Shown: piece by piece, positions 38,188 to 46,527 of the stretch
Numbering within the stretch: position 1 is the first letter of the stretch
Layout of the letters: each line of letters opens with the position of its first letter
Assembly (NCBI RefSeq): GCF_000266905.1
Contig: NC_018027.1
Coordinates: forward strand, 4,402,001 to 4,466,000
Reading direction: 5' to 3'
DNA: 64,000 bases
DNA from: Mycolicibacterium chubuense NBB4
GTDB lineage: Bacteria; Actinomycetota; Actinomycetes; Mycobacteriales; Mycobacteriaceae
Position numbers and translations under genes: made by a program
Notes under the pieces: generated by a model
What the model saw: only the letters and a program-made list of their open reading frames with translations
The model's database searches: none
Told to the model about the DNA's origin: nothing

Positions 38188-38893
38188 GTTCTCCCTTGCT
38201 TCTGTGAACGGAACCCCGGCGGGGCGCCGCATTGTTCGTGCCTGGCCTTCTCGCTACACCACACACCTCGAAAGAACTCCATGTGAGTGGAATGAGAAAG
38301 CTCACATCTCGTTCTTACGAATCGCTCATTGATGACACGAGGAACATAACGGGGAGGCATCGGCCCGGCAACGCGTGCGCTCGGTGGTGTCGATGCGAGC
38401 ACGCGCGTACACGTGGTTTGCTGAAGCTTCCCCGCAGGTCCGTGACCCCCTCTGTGCGACGGCGGGGATCGGCCGAGAGAAACGTCGCTGATCTTGACCC
38501 CGCATCAGGGACTTCGAAAAAGGGAGCAACGCCGTTACACACGGCACCTGCTGGGGCTACTGCGAAAACACAGGTCAGCCGTGATGCGGCGGAATATTGT
38601 CGCGAAGCCAGCGATCTCGAGCGGCGTCGTCGTCGGGCGACAGGGGATCGCGTTCGTCAACGGGCGTCTCCGGCAACGGATTACCGAAGATCTTGTTAAC
38701 TGTCTCTTGCGAGGGCTCAGAACGCTTCGTCACAGGGCTCCACCGATGTGATGAAGATCACACTTAGCTGGGGACAGCTGTTCACCTGCTCGTAACACTG
38801 CAGGTGAGGCCCCTAAACCGGAGCGAGGGGGCATTGCCGAACAATGGACGGATTTCGGCCCATTTCGCTCCAGCCCCAGCGAGCGCACGGCGG
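38188..38893. other. Long non-coding region upstream of porin 3
   Basis: About 700 bp without a convincing gene; frames such as 38494-38751 lack start context and family similarity. M. smegmatis mspA is known for a promoter several hundred bases upstream, so this is probably a porin promoter plus long leader. A CRP-like site lies at its far end. Confidence 0.5.
38747..38762. promoter_or_regulatory. CRP-type site TGTGA-N6-TCACA
   Basis: TGTGATGAAGATCACA matches the mycobacterial CRP consensus TGTGA-N6-TCACA in all ten specified bases. It lies 560 bp upstream of the porin 3 start and 131 bp past the moaB2 stop, so the porin gene is the only plausible target. Confidence 0.6.
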
Positions 38894-39391
38894 TTAGATC
38901 TCCAAACTGGATAGCTGCGCAATGATCTGGGCAGCCAACGGGCCCAGCATCGCCATGCCGTCGCGCACGGCGGCGCGCGAACCGGCGAGGTTCACCACGA
39001 GGGTGCTGCCGGAAATCCCGGCCAGCCCGCGCGAGACCCCGGCCTCGATGTTGCCCGCCGACAGCCCCGAGGCACGCAGCGCCTCCGAGATGCCCAGCAA
39101 CTCCCGGTCCAGGAGGTCGCGGGTGGCCTCGGGAGTGACGTCGCGCGGTGTCACACCGGTGCCGCCCACCGACACGACCAGGTCGACCCCACCGATCACC
39201 GCGGTGTTGAGCGCATTGCGGATCTCCACCTCGTCGGAGGACACCACGACCACACCGTCGACGACGAAGCCGGCCTCGGCGAGCAGTTCGGTCACCAGCG
39301 GACCGCTGTGGTCTTCCTCGTCGCCGTGAGCAGTGCGATCGTCGACGACGACGACCAGTGCGCGGCCGACCAACGCATGGGGCTGTTCCAT
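38894..39391 (-). CDS. moaB2: MoaB2-type molybdopterin biosynthesis protein
   Basis: MogA/MoaB-fold protein that adenylates molybdopterin or acts in cofactor assembly. The 165 residues show VVVVDDRTAHGDEEDHSGPLV, the MPT-binding VVSVGGTGVTPRDVTPEAT (in two parts) and GLAGISGSTLVVNLAGSR. ATG 39391 (MEQPHALVG) matches the family start; GTG 39472 is an alternative that would overlap pepD by four bases. Downstream of mprA-mprB-pepD as in M. tuberculosis. Confidence 0.92.
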   Translation of the reverse strand: MEQPHALVGRALVVVVDDRTAHGDEEDHSGPLVTELLAEAGFVVDGVVVVSSDEVEIRNALNTAVIGGVDLVVSVGGTGVTPRDVTPEATRDLLDRELLGISEALRASGLSAGNIEAGVSRGLAGISGSTLVVNLAGSRAAVRDGMAMLGPLAAQIIAQLSSLEI

Positions 39392-39468
39392 GGGCACAAC
39401 CGTATATCCCGGTCCGGACATCGACGCAGCCACACGCAATCGGGGTCCGGTCATGCCCTCCGACACCC

Positions 39469-40827
39469 TCACTGGGTCGCCTTGCCGAGGGTGACGTCCA
39501 CGGACTGCGACTTACCCGACGGGTCCAGGAAGGTCAGCGTCACCTTGTCGCCGGGCGCCTTGGACCGCACCGCGGCCACCAGCGCGTCGGCGCTGTCGAT
39601 CACCCGGTCGTCGAGCTTGGTCACCACGACACCGTTCGGGAGCCCCGCCGCGGCCGCCGCACCACCGGGAGTGACTTCGACGATCTGCGCGCCGTCACCG
39701 CCGGAGTTGTTGCCGACCTGCACGCCCAGCGACGCCCTCGACGCGGAACCGGACTGGATCAGTTCGTCGGCGATGCGCTTGGCCTGGTCCACCGGGATCG
39801 CGAAACCCAGACCGATCGAGCCGCCCTGGGCGGCGCCACTGTCCGCGCCCATCGTGGCGATCGCGGAGTTGATGCCGATGAGCTCGCCCTTCATGTTGAC
39901 CAGCGCGCCACCGGAGTTGCCGGGGTTGATCGCCGCGTCCGTCTGGATGGCGTCGAGGACGGTGTTCTGGTTCTGGGCATCGCCTCCGGCGGCGACGGGC
40001 CGGTTCAGGGCGCTGATGATGCCGGTCGTCACCGTGCCTTCGAGCCCGAGCGGCGAACCGACGGCCACGACGTCCTGCCCGACGCGCAGGCCCGCCGAGG
40101 AGCCCACGGCGATCGGGGTCAACCCGGACACGTTCTTCGCGCGCACGACGGCGATGTCGCTGCCGGGATCGGTGCCGATGATGCTGAACGACGTCGTCCG
40201 CCCGTCCGCGAACGTGACCTTGGTCTGCGGACCCCCGGGGCCGGCCGGGGCGTTGGAGGCCGCCGAGGCGACGACGTGGTTGTTGGTGAGGATCAGCCCG
40301 TCGGTCGACAGGATCACCCCCGAACCCTCTTCGGACTGGCGGCCTTCGTCGACCTCGAGCTTGACGACGCTGGGCACCACCTTCGCGGCGACCTGCTCGA
40401 CCGACCCGGCGGGCAGGCTCGCGGCCGGGACGCTCGGGGCGGCACCGGACGCACTGAATCCGGGCGCACCGTGATCGGGGTGGACGAGCATCGCGACGCC
40501 ACCGCCGATGCCGCCCGAGACGATCGCGACGGCAACCGCGCCTGCCGTCAAAGCACCTGCGCGAGAACGCTTCCGGGGAGCCTGAGGGGCGGGCATCCCC
40601 GGCTGCGGGTACTGTCCCGGCCCGCCGGGCATCGGGGCACCCTGATACGGGTCGTACGGCGAGCGGAACGCCTGGCGCTGCTGCTCGGTCGCATAACGCC
40701 AGTCGTATGCCTGCTGCTCGAACGACCCCGACCGCTGCGGGGCGGGCTGCCCCTGCGGCATGTGACCATGCGTTCCGGGCTGATGACCCGGCTGCGGGGG
40801 CGGCGAGTACCTCGGATGGTTGGTCAT
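39469..40827 (-). CDS. pepD: HtrA-like serine protease PepD
   Basis: The 452-residue protein has a Pro/Gln/Gly-rich cytoplasmic N-terminus (about 1-85), one membrane helix (about 90-115), a trypsin-like protease domain with triad His in TNNHVV, Asp in GSDIAVV and Ser in GNSGGA, and a C-terminal PDZ domain (about 345-450). It degrades or chaperones misfolded exported proteins; in M. tuberculosis it is a target of MprAB and SigE. Start ATG 40827. Confidence 0.95.
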   Translation of the reverse strand: MTNHPRYSPPPQPGHQPGTHGHMPQGQPAPQRSGSFEQQAYDWRYATEQQRQAFRSPYDPYQGAPMPGGPGQYPQPGMPAPQAPRKRSRAGALTAGAVAVAIVSGGIGGGVAMLVHPDHGAPGFSASGAAPSVPAASLPAGSVEQVAAKVVPSVVKLEVDEGRQSEEGSGVILSTDGLILTNNHVVASAASNAPAGPGGPQTKVTFADGRTTSFSIIGTDPGSDIAVVRAKNVSGLTPIAVGSSAGLRVGQDVVAVGSPLGLEGTVTTGIISALNRPVAAGGDAQNQNTVLDAIQTDAAINPGNSGGALVNMKGELIGINSAIATMGADSGAAQGGSIGLGFAIPVDQAKRIADELIQSGSASRASLGVQVGNNSGGDGAQIVEVTPGGAAAAAGLPNGVVVTKLDDRVIDSADALVAAVRSKAPGDKVTLTFLDPSGKSQSVDVTLGKATQ

Positions 40828-40990
40828 GTCGCTCTCGATGCTCTCCTGAAGTAGGTTCTTCTTGCTTCGATCAACGAACCGCGCGGTTTCAGGGTGCCCA
40901 GATGTGCTGAGAATCCCCTTAAAGTTCTTTCGGCACAGTCCGAGACTTCTGACCGGTCATCTTCCCTGGTGACGCCGCGCTGCCGCGCGA

Positions 40991-42427
40991 TCAGCCCGCG
41001 CGTGTCGCGGCTTCTGCCGGCGACGGGCGGCCGGGAAGCACGACGTGCATCGACGTTCCCGGAGGTTGACCGCCCGGTGCGGTCTCGGCGACCGCCAACG
41101 TCCCACCGTGCTTGAGCACCACCTGCTTGACGATCGCCAGGCCCAGGCCCGAGCCCGGCATCGCCCGGGCCTGCGTCGACCGGTAGAACCGCTCGAACAC
41201 GAGACCGCGTTCCTGCGGCGGGATACCGGGGCCGGAGTCGGAGACGACGAACTCGGCGTGCAGCGGGTCGATCTGCGTCAGCCGGACACCGACGCGGCCG
41301 CCCGGCGGGCTCCACTTCGCGGCGTTGTCCAGCAGATTGAGCACCGCGCGGGCCAACCCGGACGCATCGCCGTAGACCTGCCACGGCGTGACCGCGACGT
41401 CGAAGTCGATGTCGTTGCGTCGCCGGCGAACTCGTTCGAGCGAACGCTCGATCACCTCACCCATCTCGACCGTCTCGTGGACGACACCGCCGGCGTCCTC
41501 GCGCGTCAGGTCCACCAGATCACCGACCAGAGTGGACATCTCCTCGATCTGCGCGATGACATCGGCCTGCAGGTCGGCCATCTCCCCTTCGGGCAGCCGT
41601 GGAGCGCCCGGTTTCATGGACGCCATCAACAACTCGACGTTGGTGCGCAGCGACGTCAGCGGGGTCCGCAACTCGTGGCCGGCGTCGGCGACCAACCGCC
41701 CCTGACGTTCCCGCGATTCGGCCAGCGCCCGCAGCATCATGTTGAAAGCCTCTGTGAGGCGGGCGAGTTCGTCGTTCCCGAACACCGGTATCGGCCGCAG
41801 GTCGTCGGTGCGGGCGACGCGTTCGGCCGCCTGGGTGAGCCGGGCCACGGGTCTCAGCCCGGCGCTGGCCACCATCCCGCCCGCGATCGCCGCGACCGCC
41901 ACACCGATGCCTCCGACGATCAACAGCACCGTGGCGAGGCGTTTGATGACCTCTCCGGTCGGACCCAGGCTTTTGGAGAGCAACAGCGAACTGCCGTCGG
42001 AGAGGTGCAGCGCCAGGACGCGCTGATTGCTGACCGTCCGCAACGACATCAGCAGCTTGCCCTCCATGACCTCCTTCTCGGGTCCACCGATGGGGATGGC
42101 CTGGTCCTGCTGATTCGTCTTGAAGGTCAGCCGGCCCGGGATGTAGAACATCGCGTTGACGTCGGTGTAGGCGGTGCCCTCGATGGCCTTGCCGGGGTCG
42201 ACGGTCAGGGAGCCGCTCTCGATGAGCAGCCGGGCCCTGCTGTGCAGTTGGTTGTCGATCTCGTCGTAGAGCGCGCGGGACACGACGGCGTAGACGGCGA
42301 GAGCCATCAGCACGACCGCCATCACCACCATCGACATCGCGAGCAGCATCACGCGCCAGCGCAACGACACCGAACTCGTCGGGGGCGCGATCGGGACCGG
42401 CCACCGCATGTCGTGCCGGTTGGTCAT
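40991..42427 (-). CDS. mprB: Sensor histidine kinase MprB
   Basis: The 478-residue kinase has two membrane helices (about 25-50 and 163-187) around an extracytoplasmic sensor, a HAMP region, the phosphoacceptor H-box ADAGHELRTPLTSL and the ATP-binding N, G1 and G2 boxes (LLDNAAKWS, DSGPGIPP, GSGLGLAIV). It phosphorylates MprA in response to envelope stress. ATG 42427 overlaps the last base of mprA. Confidence 0.95.
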   Translation of the reverse strand: MTNRHDMRWPVPIAPPTSSVSLRWRVMLLAMSMVVMAVVLMALAVYAVVSRALYDEIDNQLHSRARLLIESGSLTVDPGKAIEGTAYTDVNAMFYIPGRLTFKTNQQDQAIPIGGPEKEVMEGKLLMSLRTVSNQRVLALHLSDGSSLLLSKSLGPTGEVIKRLATVLLIVGGIGVAVAAIAGGMVASAGLRPVARLTQAAERVARTDDLRPIPVFGNDELARLTEAFNMMLRALAESRERQGRLVADAGHELRTPLTSLRTNVELLMASMKPGAPRLPEGEMADLQADVIAQIEEMSTLVGDLVDLTREDAGGVVHETVEMGEVIERSLERVRRRRNDIDFDVAVTPWQVYGDASGLARAVLNLLDNAAKWSPPGGRVGVRLTQIDPLHAEFVVSDSGPGIPPQERGLVFERFYRSTQARAMPGSGLGLAIVKQVVLKHGGTLAVAETAPGGQPPGTSMHVVLPGRPSPAEAATRAG

Positions 42428-43119
42428 CAGGGCGGCGTCTCGCGGAGCACGTAGCCGACGCCGCGCACCGTGTGGATCAACCGCGGCTCACCCTCGGCCT
42501 CGGTCTTGCGCCGCAGGTATCCGACGTAGACCTCCAGCGCGTTTCCCGAGGTCGGGAAGTCGAACCCCCAGACCTCCTCGAGGATGCGACTGCGGGTCAG
42601 AACGCGGCGCGGGTTCGCGATCAACATCTCCAGCAACGCGAACTCGGTGCGCGTCAGGCTGATCGGCCGGTTGCCGCGGGTGACCTCACGCGTCACCGGA
42701 TCCAGCGACAGATCGGAGAACGTCATCGCGGCGGATTCCGCCCCGTCGTCGGGGACGGTGCGGCGCAGCAGCGCGCGCATCCGCGCGAGCAGCTCCTCGA
42801 GGGCAAACGGCTTCGGCAGGTAGTCGTCGGCGCCGGCATCGAGACCGGCCACCCGCTCCGACACCGAGTCACGCGCGGTCAGCACCAGGATCGGCAGGTC
42901 ATCCCCGGTGCTGCGGAGCTGCCGGCAGACCTCGAGACCGTCCACCCGCGGCATCATCACGTCCAGCACGACGGCATCGGGGCGGTCACTGGCAATCAGA
43001 TCGAGAGCTTCCCGACCGTCCTGGGCCAATTCGACCGAGTACCCGTTGAAGGAAAGAGAGCGCCGCAGCGATTCGCGTACCGCGCGGTCGTCGTCAACGA
43101 CAAGTATGCGCACTGGCAC
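42427..43119 (-). CDS. mprA: Response regulator MprA
   Basis: OmpR-type regulator of 230 residues. The receiver domain holds DDD at about 9-11, the phosphoacceptor Asp in VVLDVMMP, and Lys in LPKPF. The DNA-binding winged helix lies at about 130-228 ([21 protein letters not shown]). In mycobacteria it controls sigE, sigB, pepD and its own operon. GTG 43119 gives the same length as the M. tuberculosis protein; there is no ribosome site, so the message may be leaderless. Confidence 0.95.
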   Translation of the reverse strand: MPVRILVVDDDRAVRESLRRSLSFNGYSVELAQDGREALDLIASDRPDAVVLDVMMPRVDGLEVCRQLRSTGDDLPILVLTARDSVSERVAGLDAGADDYLPKPFALEELLARMRALLRRTVPDDGAESAAMTFSDLSLDPVTREVTRGNRPISLTRTEFALLEMLIANPRRVLTRSRILEEVWGFDFPTSGNALEVYVGYLRRKTEAEGEPRLIHTVRGVGYVLRETPP

Positions 43120-43135
43120 AGTGTCAACCCCGCGT

Positions 43136-43153
43136 CTGAGAGTGACCTGAGAG
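43136..43153 (-). promoter_or_regulatory. MprA box upstream of mprA
   Basis: On the minus strand CTCTCAG-GTCA-CTCTCAG: two identical 7-mers with 11-base periodicity, 16 bases before the GTG start. It fits the described MprA box of two loosely conserved direct repeats. Confidence 0.6.
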
Positions 43154-43199
43154 GCGCGCCGCGACTGAGCGAATTTGCCGGAGCGACGGTGTGCGTGCT

Positions 43200-43373
43200 C
43201 TAGCGGCGATCGAGGTCGATCAGTCCGAGGCGGGCCGCCTTCAGCAGCCGGCGCGGCACCTTGTGCTGCTGGCCTGCAACGGTCACCCCGACCAGGTCGG
43301 TCCGGGTGGCCTTCCACTGCGCGCGCCGGCTACGGGTGTTCGCGCGCGACATCCTGCGCTTGGGCACAGCCAT
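43200..43373 (-). CDS. rpmF: 50S ribosomal protein L32
   Basis: The 57-residue basic protein starts [20 protein letters not shown], the standard L32 N-terminus. The zinc-binding cysteines found in many L32 proteins are absent, so this is the zinc-free type. GGAGAGC precedes ATG 43373. Upstream of mprA in the same direction. Confidence 0.95.
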   Translation of the reverse strand: MAVPKRRMSRANTRSRRAQWKATRTDLVGVTVAGQQHKVPRRLLKAARLGLIDLDRR

Positions 43374-43563
43374 GATCGAGCTCTCCATCTGATAGGGACT
43401 GATGTTGCCCGCGAACCTGGACGTACCGGGCGCCGGCGATTGCCGACCAGGATAACCGGTCAGCCGGACGCGCTCCAAACTCCCGGAGTGCGGCCGCCGG
43501 GCGGTACCGCCCCGGCGCCACGACCGGAACGCCCCCGACCCCCCAGAAACGCCCCCGAAAGCC

Positions 43564-43605
43564 TTGACGCGATACCGACGGTAACCAGTAACCTACCGGT
43601 TGGTT
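43564..43605 (+). promoter_or_regulatory. Promoter and TetR-like operator of the carboxylation operon
   Basis: TTGACG (43564-43569) and TAACCT (43589-43594, 19-base spacer) could be -35 and -10. AACCTACCGGTTGGTT (43590-43605) is a near-palindrome, 14 of 16 positions symmetric, overlapping the -10. Such TACCGGT-centred sites are typical operators of TetR-family repressors of acyl-CoA catabolism. Confidence 0.5.
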
Positions 43606-43642
43606 GGTCGATCTACGGCCGAGCGGGCGACGAGGAGAGTGC

Positions 43643-45367
43643 GTGACGCAGGACCGGGATCACGATGTGCCGGTACGCATCGGCAACTGTTCCGGCTTCT
43701 ACGGCGACCGCTTGTCGGCCATGCGGGAGATGCTCACCGGCGGGGAGCTCGACGTGCTGACCGGGGACTACCTGGCCGAACTGACGATGCTCATCCTCGG
43801 CCGGGACCGGATGAAGCACCCGGACCGCGGCTACGCCCGGACGTTCCTGCGCCAGCTCGAGGACTGCCTCGGTCTCGCCGTCGACCGCGGTGTCCGCATC
43901 GTCGCCAACGCCGGCGGTCTGAACCCCGCCGGGCTGGCCGACGCGGTGCGCGCGCTGGCCGACAAGCTCGGCATCGCGGTCACGGTCGCCCACGTCGAGG
44001 GTGACGACCTGCTGCCCCGCTGTGAGCAGCTGGGTCTGGGGACGCCGCTGACCGCCAACGCCTATCTGGGTGCCTGGGGCATCGTCGACTGCCTCGAGTC
44101 GGGCGCCGACGTCGTCGTGACCGGCCGCGTCACCGACGCCTCGGTGATCGTCGGGCCCGCGGCGGCCCACTTCGGCTGGCAGCGCACCGACTACGACCGC
44201 ATCGCCGGCGCCGTCGCGGCCGGCCATGTGATCGAGTGCGGCACCCAGGCCACCGGCGGCAACTACTCGTTCTTCACCCGGGACTTTCCCGACCTGACCG
44301 CGTTGACCCATCCCGGCTTCCCGATCGCCGAGATCCACGCCGACGGCTCGTCGGTGATCACCAAACATCCCGGCACCGGAGGCGCGGTGACGGTCGGCAC
44401 CGTCACCGCACAGCTGCTCTACGAGATCGGCGGCGCCCGGTATGCCAACCCGGACGCGACGCTGCGGGTGGACTCCCTCGAGCTGTCCGGCGACGGAGTC
44501 GACCGCGTGCGCATCGCCGGGGGCCGGGGCGAGCCACCGCCGCCGACGCTCAAGGTGTCGTTGAACAGCCTCGGCGGGTTCCGCAACGAGATGACGTTCG
44601 TGCTCACCGGTCTGGACATCGACGCCAAGGCCGAGCTGGTGCGCCACCAGCTGGAGAGCAGCCTTGCGGTCAGACCCGCCGAACTCGAGTGGTCCCTGGC
44701 CCGCACCGACCACCCCGACGCCGACACCGAGCAGACGGCCAGCGCGCTGCTGCGCTGCGTGGTCCGGGATGCCGACGCCGCCACGGTCGGCAGGCAATTC
44801 TCCTCGGCCGCAGTCGAACTCGCACTCGCGAGCTATCCCGGCTTCACCAGCACGGCCCCACCGGGCGACGGTCAGGTGTACGGGGTGTTCACCGCGGGCT
44901 ACGTGGCCGCCGAGGAGGTACCCCACGTCGCGGTGCACGCCGACGGCACGCGCGTCGACATCCCGCCCCCGTCGACGACGTCGGAGTTGCGGCCGGTCAC
45001 CGAGGCCGAACTCCCTGAGCCCGGCTCGTTCGGACCGACGCGCCGCGTGCCTCTGGGCGTGATCGCCGGGGCGCGCAGCGGGGACAAGGGCGGCAGCGCC
45101 AATGTCGGCGTGTGGGTGGGCACCCAGGGCCAGTGGACCTGGCTCGCGCACACGCTGACCGTCGACAAGCTCCGCGAACTCCTCCCCGAGACCGCCGAAC
45201 TGCCGGTCAGCCGCCACGTCCTGCCCAACCTGCGGGCGCTCAATTTCGTCATCGACGGCATCCTGGGCAAGGGCGTGGCGTATCAAGCGCGCTTCGACCC
45301 GCAGGCCAAGGGGCTGGGCGAATGGCTCCGCAGCCGCCATGTCGACATACCCGAGGAGTTGCTCTGA
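43643..45367 (+). CDS. DUF1446 / AtuA-like protein
   Basis: The 574-residue protein belongs to the AtuA family, named from acyclic terpene utilisation in Pseudomonas. It has RIGNCSGFYGDR at the start, IVANAGGLNP, VVTGRVTDASVIVGP and a C-terminal domain with GARSGDKGGSANVGVW. The biochemical role of the family is not firmly known. GAGGAG precedes GTG 43643. First gene of a six-gene operon; Rv0976c equivalent by position. Confidence 0.85.
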   Translation: MTQDRDHDVPVRIGNCSGFYGDRLSAMREMLTGGELDVLTGDYLAELTMLILGRDRMKHPDRGYARTFLRQLEDCLGLAVDRGVRIVANAGGLNPAGLADAVRALADKLGIAVTVAHVEGDDLLPRCEQLGLGTPLTANAYLGAWGIVDCLESGADVVVTGRVTDASVIVGPAAAHFGWQRTDYDRIAGAVAAGHVIECGTQATGGNYSFFTRDFPDLTALTHPGFPIAEIHADGSSVITKHPGTGGAVTVGTVTAQLLYEIGGARYANPDATLRVDSLELSGDGVDRVRIAGGRGEPPPPTLKVSLNSLGGFRNEMTFVLTGLDIDAKAELVRHQLESSLAVRPAELEWSLARTDHPDADTEQTASALLRCVVRDADAATVGRQFSSAAVELALASYPGFTSTAPPGDGQVYGVFTAGYVAAEEVPHVAVHADGTRVDIPPPSTTSELRPVTEAELPEPGSFGPTRRVPLGVIAGARSGDKGGSANVGVWVGTQGQWTWLAHTLTVDKLRELLPETAELPVSRHVLPNLRALNFVIDGILGKGVAYQARFDPQAKGLGEWLRSRHVDIPEELL

Positions 45368-46527
45368 TGAGCATCTGGACCACCCCGGAACGCGAAGCAC
45401 TGCGCAAGACGGTGCGCGCGTTCGCCGAACGCGAAGTCCTGCCGCACGTCGACGAGTGGGAGCACGTCGGCGAGCTCCCCCGCGACCTGCACCGCAAGGC
45501 TGCCCAGGCCGGACTGCTGGGCGCCGGTTTCCCCGAGTCGGTCGGGGGCGACGGCGGAGACGGCGCCGACGCGGTCGTCATCTGCGAGGAGATGCACCAG
45601 GCCGGTGCGCCCGGCGGAGTGTTCGCCTCGCTGTTCACCTCCGGCATCGCGGTCCCGCACATGATCGCCTCGGGCGACGAGCGACTCATCGACACGTATG
45701 TGCGACCGACCCTGCGCGGCGAGAAGATCGGGTCGCTGGCGATCACCGAGCCCGGCGGCGGCTCCGACGTCGGGCACCTGAGCACCCGCGCTGAGTTCGT
45801 TTCTGACGGCGACGGGCCGTACTTCGTCCTCAACGGCGCCAAGACGTACATCACCTCCGGTGTGCGCGCCGACTACGTCGTCACCGCCGCGCGCACCGGC
45901 GGGCCCGGCGCGGGGGGTGTCTCGCTGATCGTCGTGGAGAAGGGCACACCGGGATTTGAGGTCAGCCGCAAGCTCGACAAGATGGGCTGGCGCTCGTCGG
46001 ACACCGCCGAACTGTCCTACACCGACGTCCGGGTCCCGGTCGCCAATCTCGTCGGGGCCGAGAACACCGGCTTCCTGCAGATCGCGGCGGCCTTCGTCTC
46101 CGAGCGCGTCGGCCTTGCCGCACAGGCGTATTCGAGCGCGCACCGCTGCCTGGACCTGACGGTGGAGTGGTGCCGCAACCGCGAGACGTTCGGCAAGCCG
46201 CTGATCGCCCGCCAGTCGGTGCAGAACACGCTGGCCGAGATGGCCCGCCGCATCGACGTCGCCCGCGTCTACACCCGCGCGCTCGTCGAACGGCAGTTGT
46301 CCGGAGACGCCAACCTGATCACCGAGGTCTGCTTCGCGAAGAACACCGCCGTCGAAGCCGGTGAGTGGGTGGCCAATCAGGCCGTGCAGCTGTTCGGCGG
46401 CATGGGCTACATGGCCGAATCGGAGGTCGAGCGCCAGTACCGCGACATGCGCATCCTCGGCATCGGCGGCGGCACGACGGAGATCTTGACCTCGCTGGCC
46501 GCCAAGACGCTGGGATTCCAGGCATGA
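45367..46527 (+). CDS. fadE13: Acyl-CoA dehydrogenase (FadE13)
   Basis: FAD-dependent alpha,beta-dehydrogenation of an acyl-CoA. The 386-residue protein has SLAITEPGGGSDVGHL, the substrate-binding KMGWRSSDTAELSY and C-terminal QLFGGMGYMAESEVERQYRD (in two parts), and the catalytic base region near RILGIGGGTTEI. It starts one base inside the preceding stop (TGATG) and ends in ATGA with accD2. Likely acts on a branched short-chain acyl-CoA. Confidence 0.92.
   Translation: MSIWTTPEREALRKTVRAFAEREVLPHVDEWEHVGELPRDLHRKAAQAGLLGAGFPESVGGDGGDGADAVVICEEMHQAGAPGGVFASLFTSGIAVPHMIASGDERLIDTYVRPTLRGEKIGSLAITEPGGGSDVGHLSTRAEFVSDGDGPYFVLNGAKTYITSGVRADYVVTAARTGGPGAGGVSLIVVEKGTPGFEVSRKLDKMGWRSSDTAELSYTDVRVPVANLVGAENTGFLQIAAAFVSERVGLAAQAYSSAHRCLDLTVEWCRNRETFGKPLIARQSVQNTLAEMARRIDVARVYTRALVERQLSGDANLITEVCFAKNTAVEAGEWVANQAVQLFGGMGYMAESEVERQYRDMRILGIGGGTTEILTSLAAKTLGFQA

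Noticed and set aside
38494..38751. 85-codon frame in the porin upstream region
   Set aside because: No ribosome site and no recognisable family; the region is better read as a promoter and leader.
43122..43127. TTGACA on the minus strand as the -35 of mprA
   Set aside because: It lies only three bases before the GTG start, which would put the transcript start inside the gene.
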